Below are positions 46,445-55,530 of a stretch of 64,000 bases of DNA, one piece after another. The translations under genes and the position numbers were made by a program. Below the pieces are notes generated by a model, which saw only the letters and a list, made by a program, of their open reading frames with translations, was not told where the DNA came from and searched no databases. Origin of the DNA: Brachybacterium aquaticum (GTDB lineage Bacteria; Actinomycetota; Actinomycetes; Actinomycetales; Dermabacteraceae); assembly GCF_014204755.1 (NCBI RefSeq), contig NZ_JACHLZ010000001.1, positions 1,736,001 through 1,800,000 of the forward strand, given 5' to 3'. The first letter of the stretch is position 1, and every line of letters starts with the position of its first letter.

Positions 46445-46999
46445 TCAGTCCTCGTAGACCGAGCGGGCGAGCACGCCCACATACGGAAGGTTGCGGTAGT
46501 TCTCCGCGTAGTCGAGCCCGTAGCCGATGACGAACTCGTTGGGGATGTCGAAGCCGACGTATTTCACGTCGATCTCCACCCGCGCGGCCTCGGGCTTGCG
46601 CAGCAGGGTGGCGATCTCGACGGACTTCGGCCCGCGCGAGCGCAGGTTGGACAGCAGCCACTTCAGGGTCAGACCCGAGTCGATGATGTCCTCGACGATG
46701 AGCACGTTGCGCCCGGTGATGTCGCCGGAGAGGTCCTTGAGGATGCGCACCACGCCGGAGGACTTCGTGCCGGAGCCGTAGGAGGAGACCGCCATCCAGT
46801 CCATCTCGACCTTGAGGTCGATCTGGCGGGCGAGGTCGGCCATCACCATGACGGCGCCCTTGAGCACGCCCACGAGGACCGGGGACTCGTCCGCGTAGTC
46901 CTCGGCGATCTGGGCGCCGATCTCGGCGAGCCGCTCGCGGATCTGCTGCTCGTCCAGCAGCACGCGGTCGACATCGGGGTGGGGGTGCGTCAGGGGCAC
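46445..46999 (-). CDS. hpt: Hypoxanthine phosphoribosyltransferase
   Basis: A 184-residue purine-salvage enzyme. PRPP-binding [16 protein letters not shown] near 117-132 and [17 protein letters not shown] are diagnostic. GTG at 46999 is chosen by GGAGGAG upstream and by family length; a frame-open extension of 68 codons in the same frame has no support. Coupled with tilS upstream and ftsH downstream as usual. Confidence 0.95.
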   Translation of the reverse strand: MPLTHPHPDVDRVLLDEQQIRERLAEIGAQIAEDYADESPVLVGVLKGAVMVMADLARQIDLKVEMDWMAVSSYGSGTKSSGVVRILKDLSGDITGRNVLIVEDIIDSGLTLKWLLSNLRSRGPKSVEIATLLRKPEAARVEIDVKYVGFDIPNEFVIGYGLDYAENYRNLPYVGVLARSVYED

Positions 47000-47042
47000 G
47001 CGGATCTCCTCCGGGTGAGTGGTGGGGTGCGTCCGCCGCGGC

Positions 47043-48188
47043 TCACGGAGCGGGACGGCGCCACACCAACAGGCCGTCACGGCGAGCGACCTCGATCCTA
47101 CCCGGTAGGGGCACCGCTGCCTGACCGTGCCATGAGACCACCAGCGCATCGATCGTGAGCACCTGCCTTCGGAGCAGGGACTTCGTCGACCCGGAGCCCT
47201 CACCGGCGGCGATTGCGCGCTGAGCGGAACCCTCCTGGGAGGCTGCTGCGCCGTCCCGCCCGGCGTGCTGCGCCGCCTCGCGGGTGGCGTCGCGGAGCAC
47301 CCGGGTGCGCAGCGGCTCCGGGGCGGCGGCGAGCGCGTGGACGTCCAGGGCGAGCAGGTCCCCCTCCTCGGCGCGCTCCGCCGACGGACGCCGCAGCGCC
47401 GGCAGCAGCTCGCGCGCCTCGCGGTCGAGGTGGTCGACGTCGGGACGGACCAGGTCCGCGCTGCGGGCGAGGTTCTCGTCGATCTGGGGGCCGAGGATCT
47501 CGCGCAGCAGGGGCAGAGCGCGGTGACGCACCCGCGAGCGCAGGAGGGCGGGGTCCGCGTTCATCGGGTCCTCCCACCACTCCAGGTCGTGCAGGCGGCA
47601 GATCTCCTCGGTGTCCTCGCGGCGCAGGGCGGTGGTCTCGTCACGGCCGTCGCCGAGGAAGGGGCGCAGCAGCAGGCCGCGGGTGCGGGGGATCCCTGCG
47701 AGCGCCCGGGGCCCGGCGCCGCGGGCGAGGCCCATGAGCACCTGCTCGGCCTGGTCGTCGAGGGTGTGGGCGAGCAGCAGGGCGAGGGCGCCGCGCTCGG
47801 CGGCGAGGTGCTCGAGGGCGTCGTGGCGGGCGGTGCGGGCGGCGTTCTCGATGCCGCCGGGCGCGGCGGTGTCCACGGCGACGCGGACCACGTGCGCCTC
47901 GGCGCCGAGGCGCTCGGCCTGGGCGGCGGCGCGGGCGGCCACGGAGGCGGAGCCCTCCTGGAGCCCGTGGTCGACGATCGCCGCCTCGGTCGCAAGACCC
48001 ATCCGCTCCCCCACCCAGCGCGTCGTCGCCAGCAGCGCGAGGGAGTCGGCGCCGCCGCTGGTGCCGACGAGCAGCCGCGGGGCGTAGTTCCCGGAGCCGG
48101 TGTCGTCGGCGAGCTGCTCGAGGCGGGCGGTGAGGGCGGTGCGGACGGCGCGTCGGGCGCGGGCGACCACCGGGGGCGGTCCGGCCAT
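47043..48188 (-). CDS. tilS: tRNA(Ile)-lysidine synthetase TilS
   Basis: A 381-residue enzyme that modifies C34 of tRNA-Ile(CAU) to lysidine. PP-loop [10 protein letters not shown] at 44-53 and [18 protein letters not shown] near 145 are diagnostic. The start ATG overlaps the dac stop as TGATG. The C-terminal substrate-binding domain is reduced, as in many actinobacteria. Confidence 0.95.
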   Translation of the reverse strand: MAGPPPVVARARRAVRTALTARLEQLADDTGSGNYAPRLLVGTSGGADSLALLATTRWVGERMGLATEAAIVDHGLQEGSASVAARAAAQAERLGAEAHVVRVAVDTAAPGGIENAARTARHDALEHLAAERGALALLLAHTLDDQAEQVLMGLARGAGPRALAGIPRTRGLLLRPFLGDGRDETTALRREDTEEICRLHDLEWWEDPMNADPALLRSRVRHRALPLLREILGPQIDENLARSADLVRPDVDHLDREARELLPALRRPSAERAEEGDLLALDVHALAAAPEPLRTRVLRDATREAAQHAGRDGAAASQEGSAQRAIAAGEGSGSTKSLLRRQVLTIDALVVSWHGQAAVPLPGRIEVARRDGLLVWRRPAP

Positions 48189-49597
48189 CAGTCCCTCTGC
48201 ACCATCTCGACGGCGACCTCGTCGACCGCGGCGCGGGCCTCGTCCGCCCGCGCGCCGTCGAAGCCGTGGACGACGATCGAGTAGCCGACGGTGCGGCCGT
48301 CGGGCAGCACGGCGACCCCGGCGAGGGTCGCGGCGCCGCCGAGATAGCCGGTCTTGCCGCGCACGATCCCGGCGGCCTCGGTGGTGTCGCCGTGGTCGAA
48401 GCGGTCGGCGAGGGTGCCGCTGAGTCCCGCGATCGGCACGTCGTAGAGGATCTGCTCGAGCACGGGGGTCCGGCCCGAAGAGGCCTCGGCGACCACGGCG
48501 GCCAGTAGCGCGGGCGGGACCCGGTTCTCCCGGGAGAGCCCGGAGCCGTCGCGAAGGTCGAGGCCGTCCAGGATCGTCTCGGGCAGACCGGCCTCGGCGG
48601 CGAGGTCGCGGATCTCGCTCTCGACCGCGGCCGCGGCCCCGGCCGGGGTGGTCTCCACGCCGTCGGCGAGGGCGACGAGGTGGGCGAGCAGCTCGGCGGT
48701 GGTGTTGTCGGAGATCAGCAGGGTGTGGCGCACGATCTCGGAGAGGGGCTCGGAGGCGACCTCGGCGGCGGGGGCGCCGTCGGGTGCGGCGGCCTCGGTG
48801 ATCTCCCCGGTGACGGTGAGCCCGGCCTCGCCGAGCAGTGCGGCGAAGCGCTCGGCCGCGTCGCCGGCGGGGTCGGTGGACTTCGGGCCGTACTGCTCGC
48901 CGTCGAGCCAGCCCTCGTCCAGGGCGAGGGAGGCGGTGGGGGTGACCCATCCACCCTCGGGGCCGTTGCTCCCCCAGTTCTCGTTGCGGCCGCCGACGAG
49001 ATGGCTGTCGTCCAGGCGCAGGGAGACCTCGCTCGTCCCCAGCTCGGTCGCGAGGGCCGCGGCCTGCCCGGCGAGGTCCCGCAGGTCGTCCTCGGTGAGG
49101 GTCATGTCACCACCGCCGACGAGGGTGACCACCCCGTCCTGGACGGTGGCGCGGGTGACGAGCACCTCGTCGCCGGTGTAGGTGCGCAGCACCGCGGCTG
49201 CGGTGAGCAGCTTGAGGGTCGAGGCGGGCACGAGGGCCTCGCCGGAGCTCCGCTCGGCGAGCACCGCGCCGGTGGCGGAGTCGACGACGCTGTAGGCGAG
49301 GTTGCCGGCGATGACGGGCAGCTCGGCCTTGGCGTCCATCCGCGCCTGCAGGTCGGCGGGGTCGAGCGGGGCGGGCGAGGAGGCGACCGGGTCGGCCGCC
49401 TCGGTGGGGTCGACGCGCTCCCAGTCCTCGGCGACGGCGCGGGGCCCCGCCTGGGGTCCCTGCTCCTGCGAGCGGATCGTGAGCACGCCCGGGAAGGCGT
49501 CCATGAGGTCCCCGAGGACGTAGAAGCTCGCGGGAACTGCCGCGCACATCACGATCGCCGTGAGGCGCCACATGCGCTCGGTTGCTCGTCGGACCAT
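48188..49597 (-). CDS. D-alanyl-D-alanine carboxypeptidase (PBP4/DacB type)
   Basis: A 469-residue penicillin-binding protein of the DacB class. S126-TLK129 (SxxK), SDN near 292 and KTG near 405 are all intact; the N terminus has a membrane anchor at about 10-28. It trims D-Ala from peptidoglycan stem peptides. Start at 49597 fixed by TATCGT six bases upstream; an in-frame extension of 58 codons overlaps ppa and is not coding. Confidence 0.93.
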   Translation of the reverse strand: MVRRATERMWRLTAIVMCAAVPASFYVLGDLMDAFPGVLTIRSQEQGPQAGPRAVAEDWERVDPTEAADPVASSPAPLDPADLQARMDAKAELPVIAGNLAYSVVDSATGAVLAERSSGEALVPASTLKLLTAAAVLRTYTGDEVLVTRATVQDGVVTLVGGGDMTLTEDDLRDLAGQAAALATELGTSEVSLRLDDSHLVGGRNENWGSNGPEGGWVTPTASLALDEGWLDGEQYGPKSTDPAGDAAERFAALLGEAGLTVTGEITEAAAPDGAPAAEVASEPLSEIVRHTLLISDNTTAELLAHLVALADGVETTPAGAAAAVESEIRDLAAEAGLPETILDGLDLRDGSGLSRENRVPPALLAAVVAEASSGRTPVLEQILYDVPIAGLSGTLADRFDHGDTTEAAGIVRGKTGYLGGAATLAGVAVLPDGRTVGYSIVVHGFDGARADEARAAVDEVAVEMVQRD

Positions 49598-49603
49598 GAG
49601 CCC

Positions 49604-49609
49604 ACGATA
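49604..49609 (-). promoter_or_regulatory. Leaderless-type -10 element of dac-tilS-hpt-ftsH-fol unit
   Basis: TATCGT, then GGGCTC, then ATG on the minus strand. It decides the dac start; genes below are separated by at most ~40 bases. Confidence 0.6.
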
Positions 49610-49664
49610 TGGTGTCCCGGTCATCGGAAGTGGCCCACGGGGCCGGAGCAATGGAGCGGCAGTC

Positions 49665-50177
49665 GTGGAATTCGACGTGACGATCGAGATCCCTCGCGGG
49701 AACCGGAACAAGTATGAGGTGGACCACCACAACGGTCGTATCCGGCTGGACAGGATGCTGTTCACCGCCACCCGCTACCCGGACGACTACGGTTTCATCG
49801 AGGGCACCCTGGGTGAGGACGGCGACCCGCTGGACTGCCTGGTGCTGCTCGAGGAGCCCACGTTCCCGGGCTGCCTGATCCGCTGCCGCGCGCTGGGCAT
49901 GTTCCGCATGCGCGACGAGGCCGGCGGCGACGACAAGATCATCGCGGTGCCGGTGGGCGACCGTCGTCAGGTGCGCCGTCAGGAGCTCACCGACGTCTCC
50001 GAGTTCCACCGCCTGGAGATCCAGCACTTCTTCGAGGTCTACAAGGACCTGGAGCCGGGCAAGAGCGTCGAGGGCGCGCACTGGGAGGGCCGCAGCGACG
50101 CGGAGGCGGAGATCCGCCAGTCCTACCAGCGCGCGATCGGCACCGAGCACGCCAACGAGTTCACCCAGGACATCTGA
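49665..50177 (+). CDS. ppa: Inorganic pyrophosphatase
   Basis: A 170-residue family I pyrophosphatase. [18 protein letters not shown] start and [11 protein letters not shown] near 60-70 with the catalytic acidic residues match. GTG start chosen with GGAG upstream. Divergent from dac; M. tuberculosis ppa (Rv3628) is also next to dac. Confidence 0.96.
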   Translation: MEFDVTIEIPRGNRNKYEVDHHNGRIRLDRMLFTATRYPDDYGFIEGTLGEDGDPLDCLVLLEEPTFPGCLIRCRALGMFRMRDEAGGDDKIIAVPVGDRRQVRRQELTDVSEFHRLEIQHFFEVYKDLEPGKSVEGAHWEGRSDAEAEIRQSYQRAIGTEHANEFTQDI

Positions 50178-50220
50178 GGTCCGCGCTCGCGTCGGCCCCT
50201 CGCGGGCCGACGCGCCCCGG

Positions 50221-50268
50221 GCACAGCAGGAGGGCCGGTCCCCGCGGGGACCGGCCCTCCTGCTGTGC
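50221..50268. terminator. 48-bp perfect palindrome after ppa
   Basis: Arms of 24 bases (50221-50244 and 50245-50268) are perfect reverse complements with no central gap, giving a very stable hairpin or cruciform. It can end transcription of ppa and of the minus-strand neighbour. No T-run follows. Confidence 0.8.
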
Positions 50269-50329
50269 TGAGCCCGTGCAGTGTCACCGACGGGCTGTGT
50301 CCCCGACGGGCTATGTCGCCGGCGTGCTC

Positions 50330-51076
50330 TCAGGCGTCGATGCTGCGGCGCGCCCCCGCGGTCTCGCCCTCGAGGGTGGTGGGGCCCTGGGCGAAGATCT
50401 CGAGCATCGCCTCGACGACGGAGCGGGCCACGGCCCGGGCGCCGAGCCCGCCGAGGACCGCACCGATGCCGAAAGGCAGCAGGCGCGCGACCCACAGTCC
50501 GCCGGTGCGGGCGATGACCCTTCGGCGGACGTACTTGCTGACCTGCTTGGAGATGAGGCCCGGCAGGAAGCCGCCCCCACCGCCGCCGAGGACGGCGTTC
50601 CACTGCAGGCCCTGCTTGCCGAGGGCCTTGGCGATGATCTCGGTGCCGCGCTCTCCGCTGAGCACGCCCATGAGGACGAGGCGGCGGGTGGCGCGGTCGG
50701 ACATGTCCACACCGTGGATGTCCGCCGCGGCGAGGGTGAGGAAGGCGCAGGCCTCGGCGAAGGTCGCGCCCTCGCCGACGGTCAGGCCCAGCGCCGCCGC
50801 GGTGCCGAGACCCGGCAGGGCCGCGACGCCGCCGATGCCGGCGCCGGTCGCCGTGGTGAGGGTGGTGAAGCGCTTAGTCACCATCTCCAGCAGCTGCCGG
50901 TCAGTGGCCTCGGGGTGCTTGACGCGCAGCCGCTCGACATAGGTGTGCGCCAGCGGCGCCTGCACCTTCAGCGCGGCGTCGATCACCGAGAGCCAGCGGT
51001 CGTCGATCTGCTCGACGAGCCCGCCGTCCTCCTCGGGGAGGTCCTGCGGGGAGGGGTGGGAGTCGCTCTGCGTCAC
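50330..51076 (-). CDS. Unknown glycine-rich protein
   Basis: A 248-residue protein with an acidic N terminus, a long helical middle and Gly-rich hydrophobic stretches (TATGAGIGGVAALPGLGTA near 73-91, LGGGGGGFLPGL near 165-176, LLPFGIGAVLGGLGARAVA near 196-214). These could be membrane-associated helices; an EcsC-like relation is possible but not established. GTG start with GGAG upstream. Stands alone between ppa and def. Confidence 0.7.
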   Translation of the reverse strand: MTQSDSHPSPQDLPEEDGGLVEQIDDRWLSVIDAALKVQAPLAHTYVERLRVKHPEATDRQLLEMVTKRFTTLTTATGAGIGGVAALPGLGTAAALGLTVGEGATFAEACAFLTLAAADIHGVDMSDRATRRLVLMGVLSGERGTEIIAKALGKQGLQWNAVLGGGGGGFLPGLISKQVSKYVRRRVIARTGGLWVARLLPFGIGAVLGGLGARAVARSVVEAMLEIFAQGPTTLEGETAGARRSIDA

Positions 51077-51187
51077 CTGCTGCTCCGTTCTACGGGGTCC
51101 TGAACAGGGTCACGGTACCGTGCACCGGCCGCTGTGCCTGGATGTGGGATGCACGTCGCAGGCGCCGCCCTGGACGCGTCCGGGTGC

Positions 51188-51874
51188 TCAGCGGTCGAGC
51201 ACGACCTCGCCCTCGCCGAGCTCGGTGATGTCGCCGGTCAGGCCGAGGCGCCGCACCGCCTCGCCGAGATCGGCGTAGTGCGGGGTGTAGCCGGCCTCGA
51301 TGAAGGAGCGCGGCACCATGCGGTCGTGGCAGAGGGTCCCGGCCAGGTGGTCGGTCTCGTGCTGGAGGATGCGCGCGGTCCAGCCGACGTGCTCCTCGTC
51401 CACCTCCCTCAGCTCCCCGCCGGGCAGCAGCTCGGTGGCGCGCAGACGCACACGCCGGGCGCGGGGCACGATCGACTGCCAGCCGTCCACGGACAGGCAG
51501 CCCTCGAAGGCGAAGACCCGCTCGGTGCCCAGCGGCTCGACGACGGGGTCCAGCAGCGCCCGCAGCGCGAGCGGGCGGCGCTCGAGCAGGTCGTCCTCCT
51601 CGTCCTCCCCGGGCTCGCCGGCGTAGCGGTCCTCGACGACGTAGAAGCGCACCGGAAGGCCGATCTGCGGGGCGGCGAGGCCGACCCCGGGCGCCTCGCG
51701 CATGGTGAGGGTCATCGCGTCGGCCAGCTCGAGCAGCAGCTCGGACTCGAGCCTGTCCCGGGCGGCGACGGCGGTGCGTCGCAGGGCGGGGTGCCCGGCC
51801 TGCACGATGCGCAGCGGGGCGTCCTCGCGGGGGCGGCGGTCAAGGATCCTGCGGGTCAGCTCGGTGGTGTCCAC
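51188..51874 (-). CDS. def: Peptide deformylase
   Basis: A 228-residue metalloenzyme removing N-formyl from nascent proteins. Motif 1 GVGLAAPQIG, motif 2 EGCLSV and motif 3 HETDH (HExxH) are all present. The acidic insert EDEEDDLLERR is unusual. Start GTG at 51874 has GATACT six bases upstream (leaderless type). Confidence 0.95.
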   Translation of the reverse strand: MDTTELTRRILDRRPREDAPLRIVQAGHPALRRTAVAARDRLESELLLELADAMTLTMREAPGVGLAAPQIGLPVRFYVVEDRYAGEPGEDEEDDLLERRPLALRALLDPVVEPLGTERVFAFEGCLSVDGWQSIVPRARRVRLRATELLPGGELREVDEEHVGWTARILQHETDHLAGTLCHDRMVPRSFIEAGYTPHYADLGEAVRRLGLTGDITELGEGEVVLDR

Positions 51875-51880
51875 CGGCCC

Positions 51881-51886
51881 AGTATC
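51881..51886 (-). promoter_or_regulatory. Leaderless-type -10 element of def
   Basis: GATACT, then GGGCCG, then GTG on the minus strand. It lies 24 bases from the 14-bp repeat array. Confidence 0.4.
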
Positions 51887-51909
51887 GCGTGCCGGATCGT
51901 GGGCGAGGG

Positions 51910-52007
51910 CATCCCGTGCGCGACATGCCATGCGCGACATCCCATGCGCGACATCCCATGCGCGACATCCCGTGCGCGACATCCCGTGCGCGACATGCCG
52001 TGCGCGA
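51910..52007. repeat. Seven tandem copies of a 14-bp unit
   Basis: Seven contiguous units CAT(C/G)CC(G/A)TGCGCGA without gaps (51910, 51924, 51938, 51952, 51966, 51980, 51994). Only positions 4 and 7 vary. The length is not a multiple of three and the array lies outside genes, between divergent def and ugpC/msmK. There are no spacers, so it is not CRISPR. Could be an iteron-like or regulator-binding array. Confidence 0.95.
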
Positions 52008-52045
52008 CGCGCTGGATGGTGCTCGCACCGAGGTGGGAGCTGGGA

Positions 52046-52051
52046 TACACT
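52046..52051 (+). promoter_or_regulatory. Candidate -10 of ugpC/msmK promoter
   Basis: TACACT, upstream of the dyad region; a leader of about 100 bases follows. No clear -35. Confidence 0.35.
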
Positions 52052-52059
52052 TCCTCGAG

Positions 52060-52100
52060 CCGGTGCGAAGGTGCACCTTGCAGTTGACCCTTCGAACCGG
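52060..52100. promoter_or_regulatory. Dyad operator-like region upstream of ugpC/msmK
   Basis: AAGGTGCACCTT (52068-52079) is a perfect 12-bp palindrome. It is enclosed by an inverted repeat CCGGTGCGAAG (52060-52070) / CTTCGAACCGG (52090-52100) with one mismatch. Such nested dyads are typical for dimeric repressors of sugar-uptake genes. Confidence 0.55.
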
Positions 52101-52159
52101 CCGCACATCACTTCACTACGGACCGTCCGGCACGTACCTGCCGGTGAAGGAGCGCCACC

Positions 52160-53245
52160 ATGGCAACAGTCACGTTCGACAACGCATCACGGATCTACCC
52201 GGGCCAGGAGCGCCCGGCCGTGGACAACCTCAACATCGAGATCGGCGACGGCGAGTTCCTCGTCCTGGTCGGCCCCTCGGGCTGCGGCAAGTCCACCTCC
52301 CTGCGCATGCTCGCCGGTCTCGAGGAGATCGACGCGGGCCGCATCCTGATCGGCGATCGTGACGTCACCGACGTCCCGCCGAAGGACCGCGACATCGCCA
52401 TGGTGTTCCAGAACTACGCGCTCTACCCGCACATGACGGTGGCCGACAACATGGGCTTCGCGCTCAAGATCGCCGGCACCCCGAAGGCGGAGATCCGCAA
52501 GCGTGTCGAGGACGCCGCCGCGATCCTGGACCTCACCGAGTACCTGGACCGCAAGCCGAAGGCCCTCTCCGGCGGCCAGCGCCAGCGTGTGGCCATGGGT
52601 CGTGCGATCGTCCGCTCCCCGCAGGTCTTCCTCATGGACGAGCCGCTGTCGAACCTCGACGCGAAGCTGCGCGTGTCCACCCGCACCCAGATCGCCTCGC
52701 TGCAGCGTCGTCTCGGCGTCACCACCGTGTACGTCACCCACGACCAGACCGAGGCGATGACCATGGGCGACCGCGTGGCCGTCCTGGACCGCGGTGTGCT
52801 CCAGCAGATCGACTCGCCGCGCCGCATGTACGACCACCCGAACAACGTGTTCGTGGCCGGCTTCATCGGCTCCCCCGCGATGAACCTGCTCGACGAGAAG
52901 CTCACCGACCAGGGCGTCCAGTTCGGCGGTGCCGTGCTGCCGGTCGACCGCGCGACCCTCTCGGACACCGATGAGTCCCACGTGACCATCGGCGTGCGCC
53001 CCGAGGACCTCGAGCTGGTCACCGACGGCCAGGGCATCGCGGTCGAGGTCGACGTCGTCGAGGAGCTCGGCGCGGATGCGTTCGTGTACGGGCGCCGCGC
53101 GGGCAGCGACGAGACGACCAAGCCGTTCATCGCCCGTGTCGACGGCCGCCGTCCCCCGGCCAAGGGCGAGACCGTGTACTTCCGTCCCAAGGAGGGCCAC
53201 ATCCACCTGTTCGACGCGAAGTCGGGCCAGCGCCTGGGCGACTGA
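52160..53245 (+). CDS. ugpC: Sugar ABC transporter ATPase, UgpC/MsmK/SugC type
   Basis: A 361-residue ABC ATPase energising carbohydrate importers. Walker A GPSGCGKST near 37-45, signature LSGGQRQR near 134-141, Walker B with DEPLSNLDAKLR near 157-168, and a C-terminal MalK-like regulatory domain (VGVRPEDLEL equivalent IGVRPEDLELV near 275). Permeases are not nearby: this ATPase is often shared among several sugar importers in actinobacteria. SD AAGGAG six to seven bases before ATG. Followed by a strong terminator. Confidence 0.95.
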   Translation: MATVTFDNASRIYPGQERPAVDNLNIEIGDGEFLVLVGPSGCGKSTSLRMLAGLEEIDAGRILIGDRDVTDVPPKDRDIAMVFQNYALYPHMTVADNMGFALKIAGTPKAEIRKRVEDAAAILDLTEYLDRKPKALSGGQRQRVAMGRAIVRSPQVFLMDEPLSNLDAKLRVSTRTQIASLQRRLGVTTVYVTHDQTEAMTMGDRVAVLDRGVLQQIDSPRRMYDHPNNVFVAGFIGSPAMNLLDEKLTDQGVQFGGAVLPVDRATLSDTDESHVTIGVRPEDLELVTDGQGIAVEVDVVEELGADAFVYGRRAGSDETTKPFIARVDGRRPPAKGETVYFRPKEGHIHLFDAKSGQRLGD

Positions 53246-53261
53246 TCCCCACGGCTCCCGT

Positions 53262-53297
53262 GCGACGGGCGTCCGGCTGCGGCCGGGCGCCCGTCGC
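53262..53297 (+). terminator. Terminator of ugpC/msmK
   Basis: 16-bp arms (53262-53277 / 53282-53297) with one G-U pair and a short TGCG loop. Confidence 0.75.
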
Positions 53298-53459
53298 CGT
53301 TCACTAGGCAGGCGTTCCAGGGGGCAGTCGTTCCCGGGGGCGGGAGGCCGTCCCGGAGCCGCCCGTCCTGGAGCGGGCCGACGGGGGCTCATCCGGTGAG
53401 CTTTCCGTCGAGATGACGTGAAAACCGGTCACGGGTGGGCGAACACGTCCCGCTCGGGG

Positions 53460-53465
53460 GAGAAT
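53460..53465 (+). promoter_or_regulatory. Leaderless-type -10 element of DUF4032 gene
   Basis: GAGAAT, then GGACCA, then ATG at 53472. Confidence 0.5.
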
Positions 53466-53471
53466 GGACCA

Positions 53472-54713
53472 ATGGCACCCCTGGAGATCACCTCGTCCCG
53501 CGCCGATCCGGCACTGCTCGACCTGCCCTGGGACCAGCCGCTCGAGGACTGGCCCGAGGAGCTGCTGGCCGCACTCCCCCGCGGCATCTCCCGTCACGTG
53601 GTGCGCTTCGCCCGGGTCTCGGGCCAGGTCCTGGCCCTCAAGGAGATCAACCATCACCTCGCCCAGCGCGAGTACGACACGCTGCGGGTGCTGAACCGGC
53701 TGGGCGTGCCGTCGGTGACCCCGTTCGCCGTGGTCTCGGGCCGCACCGACCGCCAGGGCGAGCCGCTGGACGCGGTGCTCATCACCCGGCACCTCCAGTT
53801 CTCCCTCCCCTACCGTGCCGTGTTCAGCCAGGTCTCCCGCCAGGACACCGCCCAGCGTCTGCTGGACGCGCTCGCGGTGCTCATGGTGCGCCTGCACCTG
53901 GAGGGCTTCTTCTGGGGCGACGTCTCGCTCTCGAACACACTGTTCCGCCGCGATGCGGGCGCCTTCGCCGCCTACATCGTCGACGTGGAGACCGGGTCCC
54001 TGCACGAGGAGCTCTCCGCCGGGCAGCGCCACTACGACCTGGACCTGGCGCGCACGAACATCATCGGCGAGCTGATGGACCTCCAGGCCGGCGAGATGAT
54101 CGACCCCGAGGCGGATCCCGTCGAGGTGGGCGACGAGCTGGTCGCCCGCTACGAGGAGCTCTGGGAGGCGCTGACCTCGCGCGAGCGGTTCTCGGCCGAC
54201 GAGCGCTGGCGCGTCTCCGCCCGGATCGAGCGGCTGAACGCGCTGGGCTTCGACGTGGGCGAGCTCGAGATCACCACCGACCTCGACGGCACCACCCTCT
54301 CGATCCGCCCCAAGGTCGTCGACGCCGGCCACCACTCCCGCCGCCTCATGCGCCTGACCGGCATCGACGCGCAGGAGAACCAGGCGCGCCGCCTGCTCAA
54401 CGATCTCGACCAGTACATCGCGGACACCGAGCAGCAGGCCGAGGAGGAGGAGTTCGTGGCCCATGAGTGGCTGCAGCGGCACTACGAGCCGGTGGTGCGG
54501 GCGATCCCCCGCTCGATGCGCTCCAAGCTCGAGCCGCCGGAGTTCTACCACGAGGTGCTCGAGCACAAGTGGTTCCTCTCCGAGCAGGCCGGGCACGACG
54601 TGAGCCTGGACGACACGGTGCGCCACTACATCCTCAACGTCCTCATCCACCGGCCCGATGAGAAGTCGCTGGTGACCACCGAGACGTCGGCGCTGCCGAT
54701 CATCGAGGGCTGA
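53472..54713 (+). CDS. DUF4032 kinase-like protein
   Basis: A 413-residue soluble protein. N-terminal half resembles LPS-kinase/protein-kinase-like folds: LALKEINHHLAQREYDTL (ATP-lysine), WGDVSLSNTLFRR (catalytic loop with D and N) near residues 152-165, and YIVDVETGSL (DFG-like). The C-terminal half is the DUF4032 helical region. Found consistently beside UgpC-type ATPases in actinobacteria; substrate unknown. ATG start with leaderless hexamer. Confidence 0.85.
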   Translation: MAPLEITSSRADPALLDLPWDQPLEDWPEELLAALPRGISRHVVRFARVSGQVLALKEINHHLAQREYDTLRVLNRLGVPSVTPFAVVSGRTDRQGEPLDAVLITRHLQFSLPYRAVFSQVSRQDTAQRLLDALAVLMVRLHLEGFFWGDVSLSNTLFRRDAGAFAAYIVDVETGSLHEELSAGQRHYDLDLARTNIIGELMDLQAGEMIDPEADPVEVGDELVARYEELWEALTSRERFSADERWRVSARIERLNALGFDVGELEITTDLDGTTLSIRPKVVDAGHHSRRLMRLTGIDAQENQARRLLNDLDQYIADTEQQAEEEEFVAHEWLQRHYEPVVRAIPRSMRSKLEPPEFYHEVLEHKWFLSEQAGHDVSLDDTVRHYILNVLIHRPDEKSLVTTETSALPIIEG

Positions 54714-54763
54714 GGACTCGCCCCCGCTCTCCCCTTTCCCCTTCCCCGCCCGAGGACTCGACG

Positions 54764-55435
54764 ATGAGCCGACGCCCCCGCCGCGCCCCTGCGCGCCTGG
54801 ACAACGTGTCCCTGCGCGACCAGCTTCGCCTGGACCGGCTGCCGCGCCGGCTCATGCAGATGATGGTGGGGCTGACCGGGTTCGGGCTGTCCCTCGCGCT
54901 CCTGCTGGAGGCGGGCCTCGGGGGCGCGCCCTGGGACGTGCTCCACGCCGCGCTCGCGCACCATCTCGGCGCGACCGTGGGGCTGATGAGCATCGCGGTG
55001 AGCTTCGTGCTGCTGCTGGCGTGGATCCCGCTGCGCGAGCGGGTCGGGATCGGCACGATCGCGAACGCGATCTGGGTGGGGCTCAGCATCGATGCGGGCC
55101 TGGCGCTGCTGCCCTCGTTCGACTCCCTGCCCCTGCAGATCGTGCTGATGCTGCTCGCCGTGGTGCTCAACGGCATCTCCGGCGCCGTCTACATCGGCGC
55201 CCAGCTCGGCGCCGGGGCCCGTGACGGGCTGATGACCGGTCTCAGCCGGGTGCTGGAGCGCCCCGTCGGCCCGATCCGGATCGTGCTCGAGGTGATCGTG
55301 CTGGTCACCGGCTGGGCGCTCGGCGGGCCGCTCGGGCTCGGGACCGTGGTGTACGCGCTCGCGCTCGGCCCCGTCATCCAGGCGACCATGCCGCACGTGC
55401 TGATCCCGATCGGCGAAGGAACGTCCCGGCGCTGA
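54764..55435 (+). CDS. YczE-family membrane protein
   Basis: A 223-residue membrane protein with about five to six helices, starting LPRRLMQMMVGLTGFGLSLALLLEAGLGGAPWDVLH (residues 26-61). This motif LGGAPWDVL is typical of the YczE/YitT-like family, function unknown. ATG with GAGGA upstream. Lies 50 bp after DUF4032 and may be cotranscribed. Confidence 0.8.
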   Translation: MSRRPRRAPARLDNVSLRDQLRLDRLPRRLMQMMVGLTGFGLSLALLLEAGLGGAPWDVLHAALAHHLGATVGLMSIAVSFVLLLAWIPLRERVGIGTIANAIWVGLSIDAGLALLPSFDSLPLQIVLMLLAVVLNGISGAVYIGAQLGAGARDGLMTGLSRVLERPVGPIRIVLEVIVLVTGWALGGPLGLGTVVYALALGPVIQATMPHVLIPIGEGTSRR

Positions 55436-55460
55436 CGGCCCGCGCCGCCCGGCCTGCGCG

Positions 55461-55513
55461 CCGATCACCGGCCCGCGCACCGATCACCGGCCCGCGCACC
55501 GATCACCGGCCCG
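55461..55513. repeat. 19-bp tandem repeat, 2.8 copies
   Basis: CCGATCACCGGCCCGCGCA at 55461-55479 and 55480-55498, then 15 bases of a third copy. It lies between the convergent yczE and rlmB where no hairpin terminator is seen. Confidence 0.85.
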
Positions 55514-55530
55514 CACCGAGCAGGCGCGGC

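Noticed and set aside
51910..52007. CRISPR array
   Set aside because: Units are contiguous 14-mers without spacers and there are no cas genes; coding frames across it (HGMSRMGCRA-like) are repeat artefacts.
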